From an uncultured Granulosicoccus sp. (GTDB lineage Bacteria > Pseudomonadota > Gammaproteobacteria > Granulosicoccales > Granulosicoccaceae), in contig CALKLO010000079.1 in assembly GCA_937991945.1 (NCBI GenBank), forward strand, positions 1 to 53,587: DNA of 53,587 bases, read 5' to 3'. The notes below the pieces were generated by a model, which saw nothing but the letters and a program-made list of their open reading frames with translations, had not been told where the DNA came from and made no database searches. Position 1 is the stretch's first letter, and every line of letters starts with the position of its first letter. The translations under genes were made by a program, and so were the position numbers. Shown piece after piece: positions 6,230 to 14,353 of the stretch.

Positions 6230-8695
6230 ATGGCTGAAGATCCAAAGCCGGAAGATCTGGAAATCGCCGACGAGCTTATCGCCGAAAGACGCGCCGAAGC
6301 CCCAGGTGAAACGCCCGAGGACATGACGGCTTGGCAGCGCCCGATCACGGCCACCATCGACGTCGTGAACTATCGAGTAGGTCAGATCATTGCGCTTCTT
6401 ATGGTGCCCTTGATCGCCGTGGTGGTCTTTGAAGTCATCTCGCGCAACGCCTTCTCTATCTTGCAAAACGCAGGCTTCGAAGATTTGGCGCGCAACCTTA
6501 ATCTTGGGCCCACGCTTTGGGTCTACGACACCAGCCGTATGATCGCCGGTGTGATGTTTATGGCTGCCGCAGGATACGGGCTAATGCGTGGTGTGCATAT
6601 TCGCGCTGACTTCCTCTATCGGTTCTGGTCGGACAAGACACAGGCAACCGTCGATGCCACATTGTACTTATTGTTCTTCATGCCTTCGATGCTCTTCTTT
6701 ACCATCGTTTCGGCAGAGTTCTGGTGGCTGGCCTATTCAACTGGCGAGACCATGCAAATCGACAGCGCCTGGGGGCCATTACTCTGGCCTGCACGCTTGG
6801 CTATGCCTATCGGTGCATTCTTGTTGATGATTCAGGGCATTCCGGAGATTTTCCGGGCCTTCCATAAAATGGGCAAAGAGCGCGAGAGCTGGTTTGTGCG
6901 CTTCCTGCCAATCTATTTGATCGTCATGATCTGGTTGGTCCTGGCCATCTTTACGCCCGATATCGTACCGGGTGGCGAATGGTTTACTAATTTGATGAGC
7001 GCGCGGCCAAACCTTGATAAACCGACTATCGGGTTGATCATGCTTGGCGCAATGCTGTTTGTTATCTTCATCGGCTTCCCCATCGCATTCACGCTAATCT
7101 TCTTGGCCTTTGTGTTTGGTATTTGGGGCGCGAATTTCAAACTCACCACGTTGCTGATGACGCTGAACACCAACTCCACCATGTTGAACGATCAGCTCAT
7201 GGCCGTGCCTCTGTTCGTGTTGATGGGTATCGTCATGGAAGCAGCCGGATTGATGGAACGTTTGTTCGCCTCGATCCAAATGATCATGTCTCGCGTGCGT
7301 GGCGCTTTGTTTATTGCTGTTTTGATTGTCTCAACTATCTTTGCTGCTGCAACCGGAATTGTTGGTGCATCGGTGACGCTGCTAGGCATCATGGCCGGCG
7401 CAACAATGAGCCGGTCTGGTTACGACGTAAGACTAGCAGCCGGTACAATCACGGCAGGTGGCACCCTGGGTATCTTAATTCCGCCGTCAATCATGTTGAT
7501 TGTCATGGGTCCCGTATTGGAAGTGTCTACGCTTGATTTGTTCCGTGGCGCATTCATACCGGGCGCACTCCTAGCTACTCTGTACTTGATTTATACATTG
7601 GGCCGGTGCTGGCTTAACCCATCATTGGGGCCGATTCTTGCCGAAGAAGACCAACCAGATACGTCTCGATTTTATGGGGCTGAAGTTGCATTGATCTGCC
7701 TCGGCGTCCTAACCCTCTGCCGTGTATTTGGCCTTGGTGTCGGCGGCACATTTGCTGGGCTGATGCCGTTTGGTGGTTTAGTCGTCTTAACGGTTGCTAT
7801 GGCGTTGGCCTATGCTGCCTATCGAAGCATCAGCATTTTGCGCATCGCTGTTCCCATTGCCGTGCTGTTCCACTTTTATATGATCTACGCCAATATGGCC
7901 GATGGCGGCGTACCGATCATGTCGATAGTGCTTGGTGCTTTCATTGCCTTGCTGGCGTATCTGGGCCGACCTATCTTTGACAAAGAGAACGGCAAAGACT
8001 TCTACTTCTCAGATCTCTGGGATGAATTCTTCGCAGGCCTCATGCCGCCAACTATCCTGATATCTTTTGCTTTGGGCTCGATTCTTCTGGGCTTTGCAAC
8101 ACCAGCTGAAGCTGCTGCAATGGGGGCCTTTGGTTCTATTTTGCTGTCAGTCGGCTATCGCAAATTCAATATCCCTGGCTTTTTCGACAGCTTGGTCAAA
8201 GCGCTGGAAATCACAGTGCTGATTATGTTCCTAGTCGCGGCTTCCAATTTCTTTGGTGCCGAATTCAGTTTTCTAGGAACGCCGAAGATGATGACAGAAC
8301 TACTTCTGGGCCTTGATATGTCGCCCTATCTGGTTCTGTTATTGGTAATGGGGTTGATTTTTCTATTGGGCTGGCCTCTTGAGTGGGTGCCAATCGTTCT
8401 GATTGTTGTACCGATTTTGCTGCCGACAGTTCAGGCGCTTGAGGTGCATGGGTTAGAGCGCTATGACCTCATGGTCTGGTTCGGTATTCTCGTTGCGGTG
8501 AATTTGCAAACCGCTTGGCTCTCGCCGCCGGTGGCGCTTTCAGCTTATTTCTTGAAAGGGGTGGTACCGAATTGGGACTTGAAAGACATCTACCTTGGAA
8601 TGATGCAATTCATGCTGGTCCAGCTTATTGGTCTCATCTTGATCTTCATATTCCCGCAGCTTGTGTTGTGGTTGCCTGAAGTGATGGCCGGTTAG
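6230..8695 (+). CDS. dctQM: Fused TRAP permease DctQM with extra membrane segments
   Basis: 821 residues. A hydrophilic N-terminal tail (about 1-38) leads into a DctQ-like four-helix small subunit (about 40-220), a linking helix, and DctM from about 268. DctM landmarks are GFPIAFTL, GILIPPSIMLIVMG (about 413-426), FATPAEAAAMGA (about 620) and the LSPPVALSAYFLKG C-terminal motif. Usual DctQM fusions are near 600-650 residues. The excess is mainly about 125 residues (about 471-598) with roughly four predicted helices inserted between the two DctM halves. It forms the membrane part of the DctP system, coupling uptake to an ion gradient. GAAGGAAG sits 9 nt before ATG 6230. Its codon use, especially early, favours ATC/GCC and differs from dctP, hinting at a different origin. 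Confidence 0.92.
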   Translation: MAEDPKPEDLEIADELIAERRAEAPGETPEDMTAWQRPITATIDVVNYRVGQIIALLMVPLIAVVVFEVISRNAFSILQNAGFEDLARNLNLGPTLWVYDTSRMIAGVMFMAAAGYGLMRGVHIRADFLYRFWSDKTQATVDATLYLLFFMPSMLFFTIVSAEFWWLAYSTGETMQIDSAWGPLLWPARLAMPIGAFLLMIQGIPEIFRAFHKMGKERESWFVRFLPIYLIVMIWLVLAIFTPDIVPGGEWFTNLMSARPNLDKPTIGLIMLGAMLFVIFIGFPIAFTLIFLAFVFGIWGANFKLTTLLMTLNTNSTMLNDQLMAVPLFVLMGIVMEAAGLMERLFASIQMIMSRVRGALFIAVLIVSTIFAAATGIVGASVTLLGIMAGATMSRSGYDVRLAAGTITAGGTLGILIPPSIMLIVMGPVLEVSTLDLFRGAFIPGALLATLYLIYTLGRCWLNPSLGPILAEEDQPDTSRFYGAEVALICLGVLTLCRVFGLGVGGTFAGLMPFGGLVVLTVAMALAYAAYRSISILRIAVPIAVLFHFYMIYANMADGGVPIMSIVLGAFIALLAYLGRPIFDKENGKDFYFSDLWDEFFAGLMPPTILISFALGSILLGFATPAEAAAMGAFGSILLSVGYRKFNIPGFFDSLVKALEITVLIMFLVAASNFFGAEFSFLGTPKMMTELLLGLDMSPYLVLLLVMGLIFLLGWPLEWVPIVLIVVPILLPTVQALEVHGLERYDLMVWFGILVAVNLQTAWLSPPVALSAYFLKGVVPNWDLKDIYLGMMQFMLVQLIGLILIFIFPQLVLWLPEVMAG

Positions 8696-8720
8696 CAAAT
8701 CGGCCTCTGGCTCGATTTGC
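8695..8720 (+). terminator. Stem-loop at the dctQM stop codon
   Basis: GCAAATCG and CGATTTGC form a perfect 8-bp stem with a 10-nt loop, beginning at the last base of the dctQM stop. No T-run follows, so termination is uncertain. Confidence 0.35.
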
Positions 8721-8754
8721 CTGCTACATTTAAACCGTACGTATTGCGAAATCT

Positions 8755-8773
8755 GCACGAGGTCCTCTCGTGC
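8755..8773 (+). other. Strong stem-loop in the terC leader
   Basis: GCACGAG-GTCCT-CTCGTGC is a perfect 7-bp stem that can extend by wobble/GC pairs at the base, 46 bp before the terC-like start. I looked for the yybP-ykoY manganese riboswitch common before such genes and did not find its conserved core, so the role of this hairpin is open. Confidence 0.4.
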
Positions 8774-8818
8774 GGGTGCGGTTGAGATATCGCTCCTACA
8801 AACCTTGGTTAAGGGTAA

Positions 8819-9469
8819 ATGTTAGAAAATATTATAGATCTTGGATCAATCATTATTGCGGACATCGTTCTGTCCGGCGATAACGCGTTGATTATTGGTA
8901 TGGCGGCCGCCGGCCTTGCACCGGAGCTGCGTAAAAAAGCCATTTTGTACGGAATGGTGGTTGCTGCTTTGCTGCGAATTATTTTTGCGGTCGTGGCGAC
9001 AAAGCTGCTGGGCATTCCTGGGTTATTACTAATCGGGGCAATGTTGCTTTACTGGGTGTGCTGGACGTTATACAAAGAAATTAAGGCGCATACCGATCAA
9101 CGGGCTGCGGAAGCCTTAGCGGTAGCGGATGATCCGGAAGACGGTTATACAGGCGCTCCAAAACGCACGCTAGGGCAGGCGCTTTTAGCGATAACGATAG
9201 CCGATGTGTCCATGTCGCTAGACAATGTCTTAGCCGTGGCAGCAATAGCAGATGGTAATACCAACAAGCTGATCTTCGGACTTGTGCTGGCGATTGTACT
9301 GATGGCTTTTGCAGCCACCATGATTATGAAACTACTAACCCGTTACCCATGGATATCTTGGCTTGGATTAGTAGTCCTCATTTATGTTGCTACCGAAATG
9401 CTATACCGTGGCATCTTTGATGAGACAAACGGCATACTGGCTTATTTACGGGCAGCGGGTGTGGGCTAG
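8819..9469 (+). CDS. TerC/YjbE family integral membrane metal exporter
   Basis: 216 residues with about seven hydrophobic segments. The two inverted halves carry the family signatures IVLSGDNALIIGMA (about 17-30) and VSMSLDNVLAVAA (about 129-141), whose aspartates are thought to bind metal. The short YjbE-type form has been linked to manganese efflux (MeeY/Alx relatives), possibly metallating exported enzymes. AAGGG precedes ATG 8819 at short distance. It lies on the same strand as dctQM 123 bp downstream and may have its own promoter. A C-terminal helix ends in YLRAAGVG. Confidence 0.87.
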   Translation: MLENIIDLGSIIIADIVLSGDNALIIGMAAAGLAPELRKKAILYGMVVAALLRIIFAVVATKLLGIPGLLLIGAMLLYWVCWTLYKEIKAHTDQRAAEALAVADDPEDGYTGAPKRTLGQALLAITIADVSMSLDNVLAVAAIADGNTNKLIFGLVLAIVLMAFAATMIMKLLTRYPWISWLGLVVLIYVATEMLYRGIFDETNGILAYLRAAGVG

Positions 9470-9492
9470 GGGGCTGCGCCCTTGGTCGTTTG

Positions 9493-10854
9493 TTAGCTCA
9501 TGATCCCCAAGTCCTTTGTCGTAAAGTTACTCAGATTGGGCAACACGATATCTAGCTCGCTGTCATCTAGGCCTAACCAGCCTAGTAAACTGGCAGCGTA
9601 TTGCGTGGCAGAGGTGGTCGGTAGAATTCTGCCGCGATTTACTGAGTCCGGACCCTGCGCATCTAAGCTTGGCAATGTTCCATAGATAGCTCCGCCATTA
9701 ACAGCACCGCCCATTGCCATTAAATGATTGCCCCAGCCGTGGTCGGTACCATCGCCGTTGGACAACAACGACCGACCAAAGTCCGATGCCGTGAATGTCG
9801 TGACACTATCGCTTTTGCCCAAGAAATCCATCTTGTCTTGAAAGAACGATAACGCATCAGCAAGTTTCTGAAAAAGCTCCGGTTGTTCTTTGCTTTGGTT
9901 GTCATGAACATCAAAGCCGCGCATGCGCACGTAGTAAATCTGTCTGCGTAAACCCAGCTGTTCTTGTGTGGCAATGAGCTGGGCGACCATGTTTAGCGTA
10001 CTGGCCAATTCATTGTCTTGAGGCTCATCGGTGAACATGGCGGCATTGCTTTCTAACGCTTGCCCTAATTCAGCGGTAACCGAGACAGCTCTTTTTTGTA
10101 AATCCGCATAGGCTTTGGAAAAGACATGCCGTCTAGGTAAGTCCAACACTCGCTCAAATGCGTCACGCCTTGGTTCTTGCCATTCGTTGCCTGTTTCCAT
10201 ACCTTGATAGGTACGCACGCCAGATTCAGTCAGTGAAAAAGGTCGCTGTCCATGACCTGATTGCCAGAAGTTCGAGCCGGCTAATGAAATGGATGTTAAG
10301 TAGTCACGTTCCTGGAAGCTGGAAAAGTAGTCGGCAGCTCTTGCTCCCCATCCTTCATCACCACGGCCACGGCCCTGTAGTTGTTGCCACTGTATTGCCT
10401 GATCGCTGTGTGAAAACAACTGCGAAGGCAGGCTGACTTCTTTGTTCTCGTATTGCTCGCGTGTGGTCGGTTCAATCAATGTACCCACATTGGCAATCAT
10501 AGCTAGGCGACCTTCATCGTAGAGTGGTTGAAGCGATCCAGCGCTAGGGTGCAAGCCGATAGGTGATGCACCACCTTGTAGGTCGATTAACTGATTGAGA
10601 GGAATCGCGAGATTACCTCGCGAGGCTCTAAGTTCTTCGTGTTCGTAAGAGCCTGTAGGCACCATCAAACTAAAGCCGTCGCACCCGCCATCGAGATAGA
10701 CGCAAACCAATGCGCGGTAATCGCTTGTGTCGTTCAGCCGTGAATCTGCCGCTTGAGCTAATGTCAGCGTAGGATCCAGTCCAAGCGCAATACCTGCACC
10801 GGCAAGAGTCTGTGATCCTAATTTCAAGAAACGACGTCGGGTATAACTATTCAT
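9493..10854 (-). CDS. DUF1501 protein, Tat-exported sulfatase-like
   Basis: 453 residues with a twin-arginine signal (RRRFLKLGSQ) at the N-terminus and an alkaline-phosphatase-like DUF1501 body. CVYLDGGCDGFSLMVP near residue 55, the FDVHDNQ segment and ASDFGRSL/DHGWGNH near residues 350-370 correspond to the metal-site regions seen in the family. The function is unestablished. Members are almost always paired with DUF1800 proteins, as here: the DUF1800 gene lies 140 bp upstream on the same strand. Export through Tat implies folding, probably with metal bound, before secretion; tatABC is present in this window. Confidence 0.88.
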   Translation of the reverse strand: MNSYTRRRFLKLGSQTLAGAGIALGLDPTLTLAQAADSRLNDTSDYRALVCVYLDGGCDGFSLMVPTGSYEHEELRASRGNLAIPLNQLIDLQGGASPIGLHPSAGSLQPLYDEGRLAMIANVGTLIEPTTREQYENKEVSLPSQLFSHSDQAIQWQQLQGRGRGDEGWGARAADYFSSFQERDYLTSISLAGSNFWQSGHGQRPFSLTESGVRTYQGMETGNEWQEPRRDAFERVLDLPRRHVFSKAYADLQKRAVSVTAELGQALESNAAMFTDEPQDNELASTLNMVAQLIATQEQLGLRRQIYYVRMRGFDVHDNQSKEQPELFQKLADALSFFQDKMDFLGKSDSVTTFTASDFGRSLLSNGDGTDHGWGNHLMAMGGAVNGGAIYGTLPSLDAQGPDSVNRGRILPTTSATQYAASLLGWLGLDDSELDIVLPNLSNFTTKDLGIMS

Positions 10855-10994
10855 GCGCTAAGCTCGTGTCTATTTTCAAGCTGACAGTGTTTGTCAGTTA
10901 TTATTATTTGGCGTGGAAATATAAGTGCCAAGCTTGTAATAATATGATGAGGCGCTTATGTCTTTCGATCAAGCGCTTTTTAAGTGTGCAATAG

Positions 10995-12716
10995 CTAAAA
11001 CTGGATGGCAGCTTCAGGAGAGGAGGCAATTAAATAGATAGCCTCTACAACACGTTGTGATGTGCCACCTTCGTAGTCTCTTTCACTCATTAACGCGATT
11101 ACTTCATCGCGTAGTTCGGTGCTCATTCGCCCACCCAATAAGAGTAAGTTCAAATGATCCAGTAGTTCTGTTGTGTTTGGTTCCAACGCGATTTCATCAC
11201 TGATATCGATAGTGAGGCTCTTGGTATCAAGGAGCCCTTTGTCGCTGTGCGACCAAATTGTGCTGGCTAGTAATCGACTAGTGATCGTTATGATGCTGGA
11301 CTCATCCAGAATCTGGAATTCAGGTGATTTCAAACCTCGGTTGCTAATTTCGCCAGGCTGGCTGAAGTCTGGGCGAAAGAAATTAAACACGGAGGCTGAG
11401 TTAAGTGGTGATTGAGCAAGCTCCTCTTTAACCCAGCTATAGCTGAAGTCATAGTGGATGCTGGCAGGTTCGAAAGCTCGCCATAGATGACTCAGGCGAA
11501 GTAAGGGTTCTCTGATTTTTCCAAACGTTTCTGGTTCTATCAGGTGACCTGAACGAGCTTCTTCGTGCATGAATATAGCTTTGATGACACTGCCTAGTTC
11601 GCCTCGCTCCCCGTCGATGTTGCTGTTAAAAACGGCGGTGACATCGCTAATGTAACCAGGGCTTGGGTTGCTGGTAACGAGTCGTTGAATTAACTGTTTG
11701 GATATAAATGGGCCCACGTTTGGATGGTTAAAAATATTATCCAATGCATCGCTCAAATCTTGTTCAGCCGTTTGTCCGCCCGGTGTTTCAACACCAAGCA
11801 ATAACGTTTTAGCATCGTTGTCGTGATAATCCTGCCATGCTGTCATAGGGGACAGGTAGTCTTTGTTTTGTGGCCAACGAAAATCCTCTGCGTTGGCGAA
11901 GTGCCACCCTGTAAATACGCGAGCAAAATTTTCAATTGTGGTTTGGTCGTAAGCAGGTAGAGGGACGCCTCCGCTATCAAGCTGAGCAGTGCCGTCGTCA
12001 TTAAGCAGTACTTGCCCAATGCTAAATAGTTGCAGTAACTCACGAGCGTAGTTCTCGTCGGGTTGAATGTTCTCCAATGGTTCAGGCTTTCTGTTGCCTT
12101 TCATGCTCAAATATTCGCCCATGACTGGGTTCAACGTGACTTCTTCAAGAAGGTCTCGATAGTTGCCAAACGCATGACGAATGAGAATGTCGTAATAACC
12201 GCTGAGCCCGAACTGTTCAGAACTCAATCCATCGTGAGCGGATACCACCAAAATTTCACTTAACGCAAACGCTATGCGTTGCCTGAGCTGGTCGTCCGAC
12301 TGAATAATTTGTCGCCACCAAGCGTTGATGTAAGCGTTCCACTCATCCGTGCCTATTTCTAGCAACGTATTGCTAAGCAATGTTGGTTGCTCCAGCATCT
12401 GCGCATCAATCCATGCGTTGGATCCGAAACTGCCAGCTTGATCTATATCAGTTAGCGTTGGCCCGAATGTAGTCTGCTCTACTAAACGGTACGCATCTGC
12501 ATCGTCCAGTGGGCCGTCATCGGTAAAGCTGTTTGCTACTTCAGATGGGGGGAGTGCGGATGGCAGAGCCGCTGCCGTCACCGGAGCTGTAATCACAGTC
12601 GGGACATCAACCGACTCTTTGCTCATGCTGTTGTCGACACCACCACTTCCGCCGCCACAGCCGGAGAGTGCCCAAACAGAGCCTGCCAGAAACAACGTTT
12701 TTGTGATCTTTGTCAT
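10995..12716 (-). CDS. DUF1800 lipoprotein
   Basis: About 573 residues from ATG 12716 (MTKITKTLF); an upstream TTG at 12734 would spoil the signal peptide and lacks a ribosome site. The lipobox ALSGC is followed by a Gly/Ser and Pro/Ala linker, giving a surface or periplasmic lipoprotein. The DUF1800 body includes RLVEQTTFGPTLTDI, QLRQRIAFALSEILVVS, ENYARELLQLFSIG, FARVFTGW and ISKQLIQRLVTSNPSPGYI, all typical. Biochemical function is unknown for the family. Transcribed first, it probably forms an operon with the DUF1501 gene. Confidence 0.87.
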   Translation of the reverse strand: MTKITKTLFLAGSVWALSGCGGGSGGVDNSMSKESVDVPTVITAPVTAAALPSALPPSEVANSFTDDGPLDDADAYRLVEQTTFGPTLTDIDQAGSFGSNAWIDAQMLEQPTLLSNTLLEIGTDEWNAYINAWWRQIIQSDDQLRQRIAFALSEILVVSAHDGLSSEQFGLSGYYDILIRHAFGNYRDLLEEVTLNPVMGEYLSMKGNRKPEPLENIQPDENYARELLQLFSIGQVLLNDDGTAQLDSGGVPLPAYDQTTIENFARVFTGWHFANAEDFRWPQNKDYLSPMTAWQDYHDNDAKTLLLGVETPGGQTAEQDLSDALDNIFNHPNVGPFISKQLIQRLVTSNPSPGYISDVTAVFNSNIDGERGELGSVIKAIFMHEEARSGHLIEPETFGKIREPLLRLSHLWRAFEPASIHYDFSYSWVKEELAQSPLNSASVFNFFRPDFSQPGEISNRGLKSPEFQILDESSIITITSRLLASTIWSHSDKGLLDTKSLTIDISDEIALEPNTTELLDHLNLLLLGGRMSTELRDEVIALMSERDYEGGTSQRVVEAIYLIASSPEAAIQF

Positions 12717-12826
12717 GCCCGCGTTTACTCTCAAATACGAGGGCGTTAACGGCAGCGATCAGGATTTCAATGTTTGTGTATTGCTAGGGTGTGATGGGGT
12801 TAGTTTTTAGTGTCAAACTCTGTGAC

Positions 12827-13453
12827 TCAGGACAGATTAGTCTTTTCGATCTGATCAAGTATTGCAGTTGCTCGGTTGTAATCCACCTGTACTGCATAAT
12901 ACTGCTCATTGTTGGCTTTCAAGATGAGGCTGGGAAACCCTTGAGCACCGAGTTGCCGACCAAATTGCATGTCACTCTGTAATTCATTTCGCGTGGCATC
13001 GCTGTTAATGCTTTGTTGGAATACATCCGCATCGCAGCCAACGCTTTTTGCCAACTCTGTTAGTACGTCAATGTCAGAGGGGTTTTTCGCGTTGAGATAG
13101 TAAGCCTCCTGAATAGCGCGAATCATAGGCAGCTCGAAGGAGGTACTTTGCTGTTTCGCGGCTAACACGGCTCTGCATGAGGGCCATGTAGAGCGTCTAG
13201 GCTTATTGGAGCTCCAAAAATCCATATTGAATTTTGTACCCGGAACAACTGAGGCTATTTGTTGCCAGGTTTGTTGCAGCATGTTTTGCATGGCTGCTGG
13301 CATGGGTTCATCGCTATCTGGCGCTAGTCCGCCGAGAACTCTTACGACACTAACATCTGGCGGGAGGGTGCTCTCTAAGGTGTCCATTGTGGATTTGAAG
13401 CCCCAGCACCAACTACACATGGGGTCGTGCACGTAATACAGAGTGGAACTCAT
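12827..13453 (-). CDS. DsbA/FrnE-like thioredoxin-fold protein
   Basis: 208 residues. YYVHDPMCSWCWGFKSTM places a CSWC redox pair at about residues 12-15, right after the first strand, and an alpha insert separates the two halves of the fold, as in FrnE/2-hydroxychromene-isomerase-like DsbA relatives. LGAQGFPSLIL supplies the cis-proline region. There is no signal peptide, so it should act in the cytoplasm as an oxidoreductase. It lies 15 bp downstream of the coiled-coil gene on the same strand and is probably cotranscribed with the envelope cluster. Confidence 0.85.
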   Translation of the reverse strand: MSSTLYYVHDPMCSWCWGFKSTMDTLESTLPPDVSVVRVLGGLAPDSDEPMPAAMQNMLQQTWQQIASVVPGTKFNMDFWSSNKPRRSTWPSCRAVLAAKQQSTSFELPMIRAIQEAYYLNAKNPSDIDVLTELAKSVGCDADVFQQSINSDATRNELQSDMQFGRQLGAQGFPSLILKANNEQYYAVQVDYNRATAILDQIEKTNLS

Positions 13454-13468
13454 AACAACGAATACTCG

Positions 13469-14353
13469 TTAGTCAGCATTACTCACTGAAAAAGGATGTT
13501 TGGCGAAATCAAGTGCATCCTCATCAAGGGCAAGTGTTGATTCTTCCATGTCGTCAATGAACAGGCCACTCACATCAGCGGTGTCTTCAATAAAGTCATC
13601 GAATTCAGAGTCGGTAGTCTTGCTTGCCTTTCTATTCTCGTGAATGAAGTCACTGGCAGACATCTGTACGGTGGCGTCTAGAAGGTCGGTGGGGTTTATC
13701 GCAACGGTGTCAGCGGTGTTTAATTCTAGATCGCTGAGCGATGAGAGGCTGGAATGGTTGTCGCTGATGAATGCACTATCGATATTTTCTGGCAAAGTTT
13801 CTTCAAACGAATCATCAATGTCATCGCTGAATGCACCAAGCAATGCGCCACCGAGTACCGCATTTTTCGCAGGTGCGCTGTAGGTTGAACCGCTGGTGCC
13901 GTGTTGTCCCGATTCGCCAGCTGCCCGGTTCGTCAGCTCCGCCATTTCTTTTTCTTTTTGCTGGATGATTCGTTGTAGGCGCTCTTGCATCTCTGCATGC
14001 TGCCGGTTGAGTTCGATAGCCTCGGCCCGAGCAGTTTGAATGGTTGAGTCGTGTTTCTTCAGAGAATCGTTGAGAGTGCGATTAGTCGACTTGAGATTAC
14101 GGATCTCACCTGCAATTTCTTGCAGCTGCTCTTCGAGGTTCTCAGTATCAGCGGATGCGGAATCTTCTAACGCTTGATAGCGTTCGGTCCATGTTCTTTC
14201 AGCTGCGTCCATGCGCTTTTTACCGAATGATCGGCACAGCATCCAGCCAACAAACAGGCTTAAGACGCTGGCTGCAATCAAGGTAGCGATGAATTCCGAA
14301 TACAGCGATAGCAATGTCGAGATTTGGTTCATGGTTGTTGTTACTTGATTCAT
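13469..14353 (-). CDS. Membrane-anchored coiled-coil protein of unknown function
   Basis: 294 residues. One N-terminal transmembrane helix (about 17-40) is followed by a basic KKR boundary, a long coiled coil (about 45-145, ERYQALED to KEKEMAEL), then a Ser/Asp/Glu-rich C-terminal half likely disordered (SDDIDDSFEETLPENIDS, DDMEESTLALDEDA). No family is recognised. Its ATG overlaps the TGA of the OmpA-domain gene (ATGA), so translation is coupled and the two products probably work together. Topology suggests the coiled coil faces the cytoplasm, while the partner faces the periplasm. Confidence 0.75.
   Translation of the reverse strand: MNQVTTTMNQISTLLSLYSEFIATLIAASVLSLFVGWMLCRSFGKKRMDAAERTWTERYQALEDSASADTENLEEQLQEIAGEIRNLKSTNRTLNDSLKKHDSTIQTARAEAIELNRQHAEMQERLQRIIQQKEKEMAELTNRAAGESGQHGTSGSTYSAPAKNAVLGGALLGAFSDDIDDSFEETLPENIDSAFISDNHSSLSSLSDLELNTADTVAINPTDLLDATVQMSASDFIHENRKASKTTDSEFDDFIEDTADVSGLFIDDMEESTLALDEDALDFAKHPFSVSNAD

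Noticed and set aside
8696-8818. yybP-ykoY manganese riboswitch before the TerC-like gene
   Set aside because: The conserved core was not found in the leader; only simple hairpins are present.
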